This document shows positions 21,501-33,500 of a stretch of DNA of 64,000 nucleotides, piece after piece; the first letter of the stretch is position 1; the number at the start of each line of letters is the position of its first letter. Made by a program: the position numbers and the translations under genes. The DNA comes from Cloeon dipterum (lineage: Eukaryota > Arthropoda > Insecta > Ephemeroptera > Baetidae): positions 8,184,001-8,248,000 of the forward strand of contig NC_088788.1 in the NCBI RefSeq assembly GCF_949628265.1, in the 5' to 3' direction. Below the pieces are notes generated by a model. The model did not search any database, was not told the origin of the DNA, and worked only from the letters and a program-made list of their open reading frames with translations.

Positions 21501-24500
21501 TCGGCGACAGTTGAGTAAAAAAAAAAAATCGAACGAGAAAGTCACTTCGACTACGATAATGGATGCGAGATTGAAACTGATTTGCCACAAGACATTGATA
21601 TTTTTTTTGAAGTCATGTTATGCAAGGTAAAAAGGTGTGTAATTCACTGGGAATTTCATGGAGCTTGTGCGTGGCGGGAGCTAAAAATCAATGATTTGAT
21701 GTTTTTTCAATAATTTTGGACAAAATCAACGATTGCTGAGGATCAAACTAGATTTTCCAGCCGATTTACTTTGTTGAAAATTCGACATGATGTGTGTTTA
21801 AATAAAAACCGTTACTTTAGCGGTTTTTGGTCCGAATCTAGCAAGCAAATAGTATCACTAGAACGCCGGTGACCAATCGCAAAGAAGGGAGCTGCTCTCT
21901 GATTGGCTTTTTTGACGCTATGATCGAGACGGCAGCGCCACAGCGACGGCCAGCGAAAGTCAGCCAGCACCCAGCTTTGTCGCTTAATTACGCTGGATGC
22001 CACTGTGGCGCTGGCATCTTGATCTGACGTTAAAAAGCCAATTAGACAACCTTTTTGATTGGTCGCCGGCAATCTTGTGACACTTTCTGTTAGATTTCTG
22101 GCCAGAAACAGCCAGAAAAATGGCTTTTACGTTTCCGTCGATTTTTGGAACAGAATTATCGGATTATTAGGGTGCCAGACCTGATTCAACCCTCAGGAAT
22201 CGATTGAAATGGTCAAAAATTAAATTCCAGCGAAGCCAGAAAAATTAATAAACAATTACTAATGAATTTCTCTCTTTAAATAATTATTATTTATTTCTCA
22301 AACAGTTCTGATGGGTCTCTGGAGAGCGCACTGAGAGAGCTCCTCAGTCCTCAACAGGTAGAGGTCGCAAACTCGGCTTTACAGCGGGCAGTGGAAATAA
22401 ATTGCCGGCAGTTTGTTTGCGGCGCATCTCTCGCATTAATTACCACGCACGCACAGAACGAACGCGCAGATAGAACTCACGTGTGTGTGTGTCTTGGCGA
22501 GCAGGCAATTTGTGCGAAAGCGCAGGCCTGTCAGCTTGTCACGCGGCTGCTGCTGCGAAATCGAGTTTCCAGCCCCGGCCCCGCAGCTTTAACCAGGCCG
22601 AGTTTGCAATTAAATTAAGCAGGCTCGCCATTCACCATGAATTTCAGTCAAAGCAGCTCCGCTCCATCTCGCTGCGTTTGATTAATTAATCTTGCAAAAT
22701 AGTCGCATCAAACTAATCACTGCCAACCGAGCACGAGCAGCCAGCGGTAATGCTCTCTTCTCTCTTGAAACTCGCGATTAATAGTTGCGGCGAATTTATT
22801 GCCCAAACTGCCTGCACAGCTGCAAACGCCAGCAACACGTAGAGAAAAATTCCAAAAATATATTTAAATTTTAATTTTTGTTAGGAAAATTTGATGTGTA
22901 TCTTTTTTTGAGAAGGAAATCTTTCGGACTACAATTTTAGTCTTTTTACTAGACGTGATTTTCTTAGCGGAAAAGATATTTCTAATTTTCAAATGATAAA
23001 AATGGTCTTTAGTCCTGTCAATTTAAAATTTAAAAAATATGCTATTTACAAAGATATTTTTCAATTCAGAACAACAGCGGTATTTAAATTAAACCTAAAT
23101 TAGCATCAAATTTTTTCCGTTTAATCAACATTTCCGGAATATTAGAATTTCTCAAGCAACCTTTCAAATATAACTAAAAAGGCGAAAAATTATTAAAAAT
23201 TAAAAAATGATTTATTTGTCTGGGGCTCCATCTTCCATCATTTCATCTTTTCTTTCTGTTTCCAATAGGTTTTCGTCTAAGCTTCTTATTTATTTTTTTA
23301 CCCCAGTCTCCAGAGAAAACTATCTATTTTCGGAACAATTTTCCTGCGTGTGCCATTGTTTTTATCCGCGGCACGTGAGCTGCATTTTCGCCAGGCTGTC
23401 GGCCGATCGATGGAATCACCATCTCCTTTCTAATCTGGCGCGAGATTGATGCTGGCGAAAATGACGGGCTGCAAGTTTTCGCCCCGGCTCATTCGTCCGA
23501 GTTTGTTACAGCAGTGGGTCTGCCAGCTGGGCCGGGTGATGCGCTGCCTCTCGCCGGCGACGGCCTCCAACCGCCTGAAACGCCTGCTCGACGCCATGAC
23601 CAACGAACAACCGCAGAACCGACCCTCGCTCGCCGGAATATGCAAGGTATGCGTGCTTTCAACCCTCAATAGATGTACGTTTTTGGGGTGAAATTTGTTC
23701 CCTCCAATGAATTAGTTTTTTAACTATTTTAAACAAAATTAAATTGCATAGTATCTTCAAATGCGATTAAATCTGTTTGCTCGTGTTTATTAATTTATTT
23801 TGCTTGCGGTTTTAATCAAAGTCGCTCGTTATAATTTTGCTTTGCCATATCCCATTTCAATGAGGCGAGCGACACCTTTTCATCCGAGCCCCGAGAGACG
23901 CCGTCTGAATAGTTGGCTCGGGTGAACGAGACTGTTTGTCTCGGCGTTTGCCTCTGTTTGTGCTCAGCGCTCGCGCGCGCGAATTAATTCAGCGCCAGTC
24001 TTTTCAGCAGCGAACGCTCGTTAAATTTGCAAATGCCGCGCCCGAGAGCACAAATAGTGTTGATAATAATAATAATATTCAGGTTGCGCGCGATTAATGA
24101 ATCGGCTCTAATGGAAAAGAGCGCGCGTTTCATAAATGTCGAGCGTCTTCCGCGCGCATTTATCAATTCTCGCCCGCCCGCAGTGCGTGGGTAGAATTTT
24201 AATTAAACGCTCTGCTCGCCTCGTCCTTTCAATTTAAGCGGGTTTATTTCGATCAAGCGGCTTCCTCCTCCGCTTCGTTTTCAGCGGCCTGTTCCTCCTC
24301 TCCTTCTTTTTCAATTTCCTCCACACCTGGCTCCTCCTCCCCTTCTTCAGCATTTTCTTCAATTTGCTCCTCCTCTTGAATTTCTTCTCCTTCCTCCTGG
24401 TCAATTTCCTCTTCTCCCTGGCCAACTTCTTCTTTCTGGTCATCTTCCCCTTCTTCTTCCTCTAATTTGATATTTTCCTCTTCCACCTGAGCAACTTCTC

Positions 24501-27500
24501 CTCCTTCCTCGATCTCTATCCCCTCCTCCTTTTCTTCCTCAACTTCCCCTTCCCCTTCCTCCTCAACGTCTCCTTCTTCCTGTGCCTCTGGAATAATTTC
24601 CTCTTTCCCTTCCACCTGAAGTTCCAGCTCTTCCCCTCCATCTTCTTCAACCTCCTCAACCGTATCCTCCAAAATATCAGGAAGAAGCAGCTCAATCGTT
24701 GACTCCATGTCCTCCCCTCCCATCTCATCCCTTTCCTCAAGGGGAAGTGGTGGAAGGGTGCCCATGGAGACCCTGGCGTAGTGCTCCCTGGCCTCCCTGA
24801 GTCGTTTGATTCGCTCGTCCTCATAAACGCTGGCTGGCCGCACGCCCGGCCGCAGTTCCGTCGCAGGGGGAAGGGAACATGGCTGTGGTGCCAGCTTCCG
24901 CGCCTGCCGTCGCTTCCCCTCCAGGTGCCTGGCGTACATCATCAGGCCCACGTGCTGATTGGTCGACACCAGCGTGCGGCCTACATCTTTAGTGGGTGGC
25001 TCCTCAGGGTACGGCATGGCGTGCCAATCTTTCCAGCGAGGACCAAAATCTGGCACAGCTCTAAAAATAAATAAATAAATAATAAAAATGTTTTTCTGTA
25101 ATTTTTTATCCTGAAAATAAATTAGAAACCTTTGTGGAAGAGTGGGTTTCCAGTGCTTGGCATCCCTGCTGACCTGCATGCGAAGCACATGCCTCTCCTC
25201 GGCCTTGTCCTCAAGCCACGCCAGCTTCCTCAACAGGTCGGGGCACCGGTTGAATTTAGGCTTTGGTGGTCGCAGAGATAGCGGCTCCCTCTTCATCCGA
25301 CGCTCCCACTTGTTGGCCTTCCGCTTCCTCTTCTTTTTTTGCTCCACGTCCAAACTGTCCCCAAATTTAGTTCCAATTTTCAAAATTAAATTTTTAAAAC
25401 TTACATTACTTGGAGACCACCGCCGTCTATGTCGACACGGACGCCACCCCTTTTGTCGTCGCGGTAGGTGACCTGAGCGTCGACCACGTTGTTGGCCGTG
25501 TGTGTCGTGTAGGTAGACACCACCTCCAGGTTGGAGCCGCGTCCTGTCAGACGGCCGCCGCACGCCGACGCCAAAGGACTGTCCATTGGATAGAACCTGA
25601 AATTAAATTAAAAATTTATTTTCCCCTTAAATGATCTTAAAAGCTTTTAATTACCTGTCGAGGGGAAGGACGACGGTGGGCATTGGCTCTTTGAATCGGG
25701 CCGTGACCTCAGTGCCCAGGACCTTTTCCTCCCACCTTTCTCCAGGCTCACCCTGCACCCTTTTCATCTCCCTGAGCAGCGGCAAACTGACCACCTCGAC
25801 GCCTGACTGCCGCCAGTCGGTCTGAGTCTCTCCTTGGGTGGTGGGGGGTGGCGTGCGAGGGCCCAAGGGGGGCAGGGCCGCCTCCTCGGGGGTCAGGCTT
25901 CGCGCTGAGTCGTCTGAGTTGTCCTCCTGGCCCTGATTTCTGTGTTTACTCAGCCGCTTTTCCTTATTGGCGCTCGGCCCGACCTCGGAGGGGCTCGAAG
26001 ACTTGTCTGCTTCCTCCTCCTCCTCTTCTTCTCCCTCCCCTTCCCTACCTGTGGAGCCCTCAAGGGGGCTTTCTAGAAGGTCCTGTTTTGCTTCTTCGAT
26101 CATTTGTAGAAGGTCCGAGTCATCGATTGAATTTTCTGCTTCGGTTTGCTCAGGTTCTGCACTCTGAGGCTCTTCCTCGGCTGAATTATCACGTTCCTCA
26201 GGTTCAAATTCCGCATTTTCAGGTTTAGGTTCCGCATTTTCAGATTTTGACTCTAAAATTTCTTCCTGGGACTCCGGAATTTCATCCGCAGATTCAGGAA
26301 TTTCACTCTCAGGCTCAGGAGTTTCCTCCTCAGCCTCAGGTTGGTCCTCCTCAGGCTGCAGGCTGCCAGTTTCCTCCTCCATGTCCGCGACAAGCAGCCA
26401 AAATTTACGATTTCCAACAAATAAAGCGTTTGAAACGACCCCATTGTTGGGTTTTATTATTTGTTATTCTCTGCTGGAAACAATGCATTCCGTGGTAATT
26501 GTCGTGCATTACACGCGCGTGTCTGGCAAGAGCAGGCGCAGGCCTCCCGCGGGTAATCACTGGGAGAGCGCGTTGTGTGTGCTCGTGCTGTACGGCTCCG
26601 CGGGGACGTGTTATGCAAGCAGCGCGCCGGGCCTGTTTCGCACGCTGCATAACCACGAAAGCGACAGGCGTTTTCCCTGCCTGCCGAGCGTGCGGAGCGT
26701 GGCAGCGTGGCAAAAGACGGCCTCCGAAGTGTACAAAAAGCGACATTGTGATCGATACACGCCTTTTTGTCCCGGGCCGACACAAAAATGTTATACCAAA
26801 AATAATGGAACTTCTCAAAATCAATATTTAAGTAAAAAAATTGTTCTAGATATTTTGAAATATTGGCAGAAAAGTAATTGAATAAAGTTTTTTTGGTGAG
26901 CGAGTCGATGCTGCGGCGTGTCATTCGGAGAGTGATTGATGGTCAAAACATGAACTTTGTCGTGCGCCGCGGATTAGAATAAATATTTGACTTGGACCGC
27001 GCGCGTTTTGATGCATTGGCAGGTCGATACAAACATCGTTTCGGTGGGCTCCCGTGGGTGCAGCTTCTCGCTCGTCAGCTTCTTTCTCAACAATCCACCC
27101 GCCACAGGCCGAAATCATTGCTCCCCCTGCGATGCTGCCGCCGCCGCCACTGAGAGCCTCTTCACAAAATGCTGAATAATCTCTGGGGCTGATTCCGTTT
27201 TAACTCACCGCTGAGTGAGTCAAATATCCCTGCATCCTTTTTTATATAAGGGCCAAAAGAAATTAAAATTAAGGCGGAAATTTTTTTATTTAGAACTTTT
27301 TATTTCTTTTATTAATTTTGTTTTTAATTGGGAAAACCTTTCTCTTAAAATATTAATCATCACAACCATAATTTTAATAGGCATTTTGCGTTTATTTTAA
27401 TTTTTTACAAAATATAACCAATCGAATTGATTTATAAGATTTCTTCAGAACCGCACAGTATGATTAAATTATTACGGAAACTATTTGAAAAACTGGTCAT

Positions 27501-30500
27501 ATACATATTAATTATTTAATTTATCCTAAGTCACGTAATTTTTCCGAGCACGTGAGAAGAATGTTTGCACTTTGTCGCGCGGGGGTGAAAATGAAAAAGG
27601 CTGTCGACAATTGGGAGACAACTAACTAATTTGGGCGACGGCGCTAATTGTGCGTGCTGCCATTAGGCTAGCAGCTCTCGTCGCGAGACTTAATGAGACG
27701 TGCCAAAAGAGCCATTTGTGCCTCCGCTGCTGCCACTGCTGTGTGCACGAACGGCTTCTCCCGAGACTCTCTAAAATTGTTTCGAACCTTTGTTGCAGGA
27801 GCTGCAGGACTACAGCGGCCACGACGCCGACAACCTCGCCAGACAACTCTACGCCGAGGTCATGGGACCCTCACCAGTGAGAATTTCCTTTGAAAAACTT
27901 AAAAAATTAATTAATATTTGAAAGAAAATTATTTTCTGATTTGTGAGTTGGTCAGAAAAAAATCATAATCTCAGCAGGCTTCATTGGGACACTTTCATTT
28001 TTTGCTTTATACCGATATGAAAATTGGATTTTCTTATTCAATCTGCATTGATTCGTTTAGCCGGAGCCGATGGCAGAAAATAAGCCAATCATCTCGTCGA
28101 CGCCGCTGATGCTGGATCCTAAGAAGTACTCGGTATGCAATTATTATTTTTTTACTAATTTAAAAAAATATTTTAATTAAACAATTTTCTATTTTCCTTA
28201 AATTATGTTTAAAAAATTAATTCGGGAGTTTTCCTCTTTTAAATAATATTGATTAAATCAGCGGGGACCAGATTCGTGCGATGCGCAGATATGGCGTCCC
28301 AAAGAGTATGGCGCGAAAAAACGGTCACGTGAAAATGCGCGAGAATAACCAGGTTTTCGTCAATATTGTGACATAATTTGCATTACTCTTAACTAATTGT
28401 GTCTTTTGGATCGTAAAAACAAACTCTTTACACTCGTACGGCAATCCAAAGAGAGCTTTTTGTTTCCCACATTAGACGCCATCTTGGATCTGCGCAGTGG
28501 GAATCAATTTTATCGCAAATCTGGACCCCGCTGGATTAAATTAAAACTCCATTTTTATTGTAATTCATAAGTATTTGAAAATAGTAGAGGGGTGTCGAGC
28601 AAGGATCTGGTTGGCCCTCTCTTTTCCTCCATTTTTTTAATTTTTACAACGTGAACTTGATTTTGTGTCAAATTTTTAAGTCATTTAGTCCTACAAGTAA
28701 AGCTCTGTGAGGATTTTAGAACCAAAAAGCGGCTTTTAGATCGAGTTTTTCCTATACGACCCTTTTTAAAATTTACTGAGGTTGTCAAGTCAATTTTTTA
28801 TTGCGTAACACCTCCATAAATTTGTACGTGGATTGTTTTGTCAGGAGGAGAAGCAGGTGGTGTCTTCGACGCCGATGGCCGATACGAAGGAGCAGCCGCC
28901 TGCGCCGTTGGTAATGCTGGTGAGTGAATTTATCGGTTGCCGATATACGTCGGAGCGTGGTAATTGAAGCCGAAAATTTTGCAGTTTGACGATATCGGCG
29001 CTTGCACTCCGATCGCGGTGGCGGCGGCGGCGGCGAAGAGGCCGGCGCGCCTCGTGCGCTCGCTCTCAAGGTACGCTGATTCAGCGCCCAGGCGGCCGAA
29101 AATGTATTGCCCACCGCTTTTCAAATGCTGATGCGCCACTTGGCCTTTTTTCCTCCTCTCACTGCTCTCTCTACTCGCCCTCTATTTTTATTATTGAGCA
29201 GAGCAGACAAAAGCACGCCGTCTCTCTCTCTCTCTCTCTCTCGCTCTCGTTTGGAGTTTTTCCAGCCGACGAGCTTTTGTCTCCCTTTCTTGCTCGCTTT
29301 TAACGAGCGGCCGTTAATGTTCCGCTTAATTAATTGCACCGCCGGCCGCTCCATTATGCACCTGTCTCGCTCGTCTATCTCCGAACGCTAATGCACGATT
29401 TTGAAAAGTATAGAGTAAAAGGGGAAAAATATATAGGGCTAATTAATCCTAGCTATTGTGGCGGAAATAATTAGGTCTCCATTTCCTCTTGAAAAGGAAA
29501 TGCGAAAAAATATCTGTATTCTAAGTCTTTTTTATTTTAATTACAAGCAAAATTATTTTGATTTGGAAGAACAAGTTAATAAATAATTTTTTAAGGTGAG
29601 ACCGTTCTTAGAAAAATATACAAATTAAACTAGAGTTGTTATTATGTGATCCAAAAAATTTAACTCTTAATTTAAAGACAAAACAGTTTGTTTTTACAAA
29701 CTTTGGACTGTTTAAATTATTTTAAATTCACATACTAAGCAATTAAATTTTGAAGCGTCAATTTAACCAATTTTCATTTCACTGTTATTTAAATTTCAGT
29801 AAAGATTCCTGGCTAAATTTCGAAAATTTGCGCATTTTTATGATTTTTACGGTGCAAAAAGTGGTAAGAGGTGGTACTCTTATACTGCTTTGGCTTTCAA
29901 GAAGAGATAAAGCGGTGGGTTGTTCTTGAAAATCTGACCATTTGAAGCTGAGATTTGGGCGTGCAAACATTTTTAAAAACCGGAAAATCCACCAATTTTG
30001 TATATTTAATTTTTTTAATAGATTCTTTTTATTAAATAAAAATTCTTTTTATTAAATAAAAAGAATGTATTATGTACAACAAAATATAAAGATGGCATTA
30101 TGAAAAATGTAAAAATTCCTAACTGGAATTCTGATACGAACATACATTTTTATTTCATACCACTTTGAGATCAGCAGTAAAAATATCAAAATAAAAGTGC
30201 CCGTATAACCAATAAATTTAATACGGTCTGTTGGCAATCTAATAGGGCCTAAATAAATTTCATCAAGATTTATATCAGAAAATATTGTTATTTCCTGTTT
30301 CCTGGAAAACCAATCTTTTCCCTGTTGAAAATGTATTCATTTTTATAAAGAGTGACAGGTCTGAAAACCTTTTGAATAAAAATCGAATCAATTTCACCCT
30401 ACGCAAAAAAAGGGCGTAAAATTAGACAAAAACAAATCTCGCTTTGACTGCAATTCATTTTTATTCAATTTTCGGCATCATCATTTCAATCTTCAGTCCA

Positions 30501-33500
30501 AGCAGCCCTTCCGAAGGCGCCCGTCGGTCAAAGCCAGTGGAGCGAGCGCCTTCGCGGCTGTACCGGCTGCGTCCTCCGAGCATCGGGCGGTCGGCGTGCG
30601 TGGGGCCCGAGTTCGTCGTACGCAGCAGCTTGCCCGGCAAGGAAATCCTGCTGCCCAACGACCAAAAGGTGAGCGACAAACAAAAGAATTAATTGCAGCT
30701 GGGAATTACGTTTGTTGCCCTCTGGCGAGAGAGCCGAGCCAAACTGACTCTTGATTCGCTTTCAGCGCGTCGGCAAAAGACAGCTCACGGTGGTGCTGCT
30801 CAACGGCCAGCGGCTCAACGTGCTCTGCGCACCATCTACCGTCACCGCCGCCAATGTCCTTCAGGTAGACGAGAATTATTAATTGTTGTTTTTCCCGCCA
30901 AAAATGTGGAGAATGTGAATTAAACTAGATTTCACTGGTTAGATTTCTTTAAAAAAAAATGACCTAATGTTCAAGGACTTCGATTTATGATTAAATTAGG
31001 TATAAACCCACAGTTAGCCCCCCGTTTAATTCCGGAGGAGTGTTTTTAACGCCTCTTGTGGTCGATTGCAGAGTCAAAAAAGGAAAATCAGAGTAAAATT
31101 TAATGCTTTTTAAATTCTACTCTTTTAAATTGTTCATTTCAGGCTAAAAAATTACGACTTCCAGTCTTTGAGGGAGGGTCAAGTGTGTGGTTTGGATAAT
31201 TTTACAACTAAATCTTCTGGAACGCTGGAGTTATGACTTTAACACCACTCTTCTCAGTCAGGAAAATGTCTCTAAATATCCAGAAAACGGTTTAACCTAA
31301 CACCTCCAGTCTTTCAAGAGGGTCCAAGTGTGTGGTTCATATTGAAATGCAGTTTTCGACATTTTCCCCAGGTTGTTCTCGAGGAGGAGGGTCTAAAGCA
31401 CAGTTTCATGCTGGGCCTGGCACAGCGGTCGGGCGACGACCTGATCTTCCTGCCGCCGTCGCTGCCCCTGGCGAAGGTGGCGCCCAAGAGCTGGCTGTCG
31501 TGCCTTCTCAAGGGTCACGAGATGCCGTTCACGCTGTTCGTCAGGGTGCAGCTCTTTCCGCCGACCCTGAGGGGCGTGCGCTGGGAGTCGAAGCACCTGC
31601 TCTACCTTGAGCTGCGCCGCGCCCTGGTCGAAGGACGCCTCAGGTGCTCCGGTGCCCAGCAGGAAATGCTCGCTGGACTCGCCCTGCAGGCCGAGTTTGG
31701 AAACTTTTCTCAAGCTGTGAGTCCAATTAATTAATTTTTGCTATAATCAGACTTTGAGGAAATTTTAGGAATGCTTATTTTATGTTTCTTTTAAAGTTTA
31801 ATGTCCTAAAATTAAATTTGTTTAACTCAATCAAAAACTTGATATGAACTGTTGTTTTCCTGAGTTGTTTTTATATTTTAAAATGTTTTAAAACGGCGAA
31901 GCAAAAAATAATATCTGCAAAAAATTAACAATTTCGGCTAAATTTTGGGAAGGTATAAATTCCTAATGGAGACATTTTTATACAATCTAAAGAACAAAAA
32001 TTTAAAAAAAATGGATTTATAGTCAAAAAGTCACAAAATTTTAAGATATAACAAAAACGGTTATTTTATTTATTTTAGAACCAAAAGTAAACACTGCAAA
32101 CCATAGTATAAAATATTTTATGTGATTTTACGTTTTAATTTTCAAACATTTAAGCTTTCCAAAACATAACTAAATTATAAAAAATTCCCAACAATATTTT
32201 GTCATAAAAGACGGTCTTTGACGAAGCTCCTGAGCACACCAATCGATTCTTAAGGGTCGAATTAAGTAAAGTGGATATTTTTGCCGACCAAAAAGTACAG
32301 CGCGACGTGCGTAGCACAAGTAGGACCTTTTTTCCCGCCAAAACAATAAGAACGTATTTGCGAGAACTGCGCATGCGTCAGAGCTGGTGTGGCCGAGGAG
32401 AGGCGTCACGTCAGCTGCTAGCAGCCAGCTCTGACGCATGCGCATTTCTCACAAATACGTTCATATTGGCGGGAAAAAGGTTTTCACGATGCGTTGGACG
32501 TTTTGGTCGGAAAAATATCCACTTGTTCCTAATTCGACCCTCAAAGACTGTCTTTAAATGAAATAAATTAATTTATTAATAAATTTAATGAATAAAAATT
32601 TAATTTTGATTTCACAAAGCCGAGTGAGGAGCCGTACTTCCTTCTAATGCACTACGTGTGCGAGGAGGTGCTGCACGTGGCGAGCGTGTTGGAGACGAAG
32701 GCCTTGCGGCAGCGGGTGGAGGAGCAGCACCAGTCCCGCAGCGGCCTCGACCCCGGCAGGGCGGAGGAGCTGTTCGTGAGCGAGTGCCAGGCGCTGAGGG
32801 ACTACGGCACGCACCTCTTCCGCGCCTCGCAGCTCATGCGGCTCGGCCCCAAGGTGGCGGTGCGGCTCGGCGTCCGGCTCAACGGAATCGTCGTCCGCTC
32901 CGGCGACTCGGACGCAGAGGCCTGCCACATGGCCTGGAACGCCATCACCAAGCTCAAGGTCACCAAGGAGCACCTCGTCGTCTTTGCTGCCGACGGGAAG
33001 TTCAAGTTTCATTTTGCTGACAAACAGTGAGTCTGGAAGAATTAATTTTATGATTTTGATAATATCATTTTTACGACAAAGTAGGCTACTATAAATCAAA
33101 TTTAATTGTCTTGTGCACCTTATAGGTCTGGTGTCAGAAATTATTAAAAATATATTCAGCAATTTACGAAGGCTGGGAAAAAATGACAACAAAACTTCAA
33201 CATTGATTTTAAATCAGGGGTTTTGTTCACTATAGGTTGTGATATTATGAATTTTGTTATTTTTAAAAATGAGACAATGAGATTGATTGGATCATTTTTT
33301 AAATTAGATATTTAAGAAAAATGAATAAAATAAGAAATTTGTAAATATTCAAATTGATATACTATTTATTTTAAAAAGATTTTATTTGCCGAAAGCCCCA
33401 AAGTAGACTCAATATATAATTTAAATGGTTTTTGAGGAAGTCAAGAAGGGCCAATCGATTTATTTTGTCAAGAAAAATCTAATACCAAATACAATCGTAA

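Larger units (their letters stand above)
18654..23511. other. Large intron of the scaffold gene
   Basis: No convincing exon. It holds two MITEs (20712-20974 and 21821-22109), a CTTT microsatellite near 19949-19968, a GTGTGTGTGT run near 22483 and several GC-rich patches (19850-20330, 21340-21500, 22330-22620) with overlapping open frames lacking splice support. Confidence 0.5.

Noticed and set aside
22306..22352. A small exon-like stretch (SDGSLESALRELLSPQQ) between acceptor- and donor-like sites in the scaffold gene intron
   Set aside because: Its phase does not fit the upstream exon ending at 18653, while 18653 to 23512 joins in phase. It could be an alternative exon but I cannot support it.
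24234..24824. Arg/Lys-rich frames overlapping the Glu-rich gene
   Set aside because: They are out-of-frame readings of GAG/GAA repeats on the same strand.
31393..33192. Long antisense and out-of-frame open frames over the FERM exons
   Set aside because: GC-rich coding DNA gives open shadow frames; only the plus-strand FERM frame has family motifs and splice sites.
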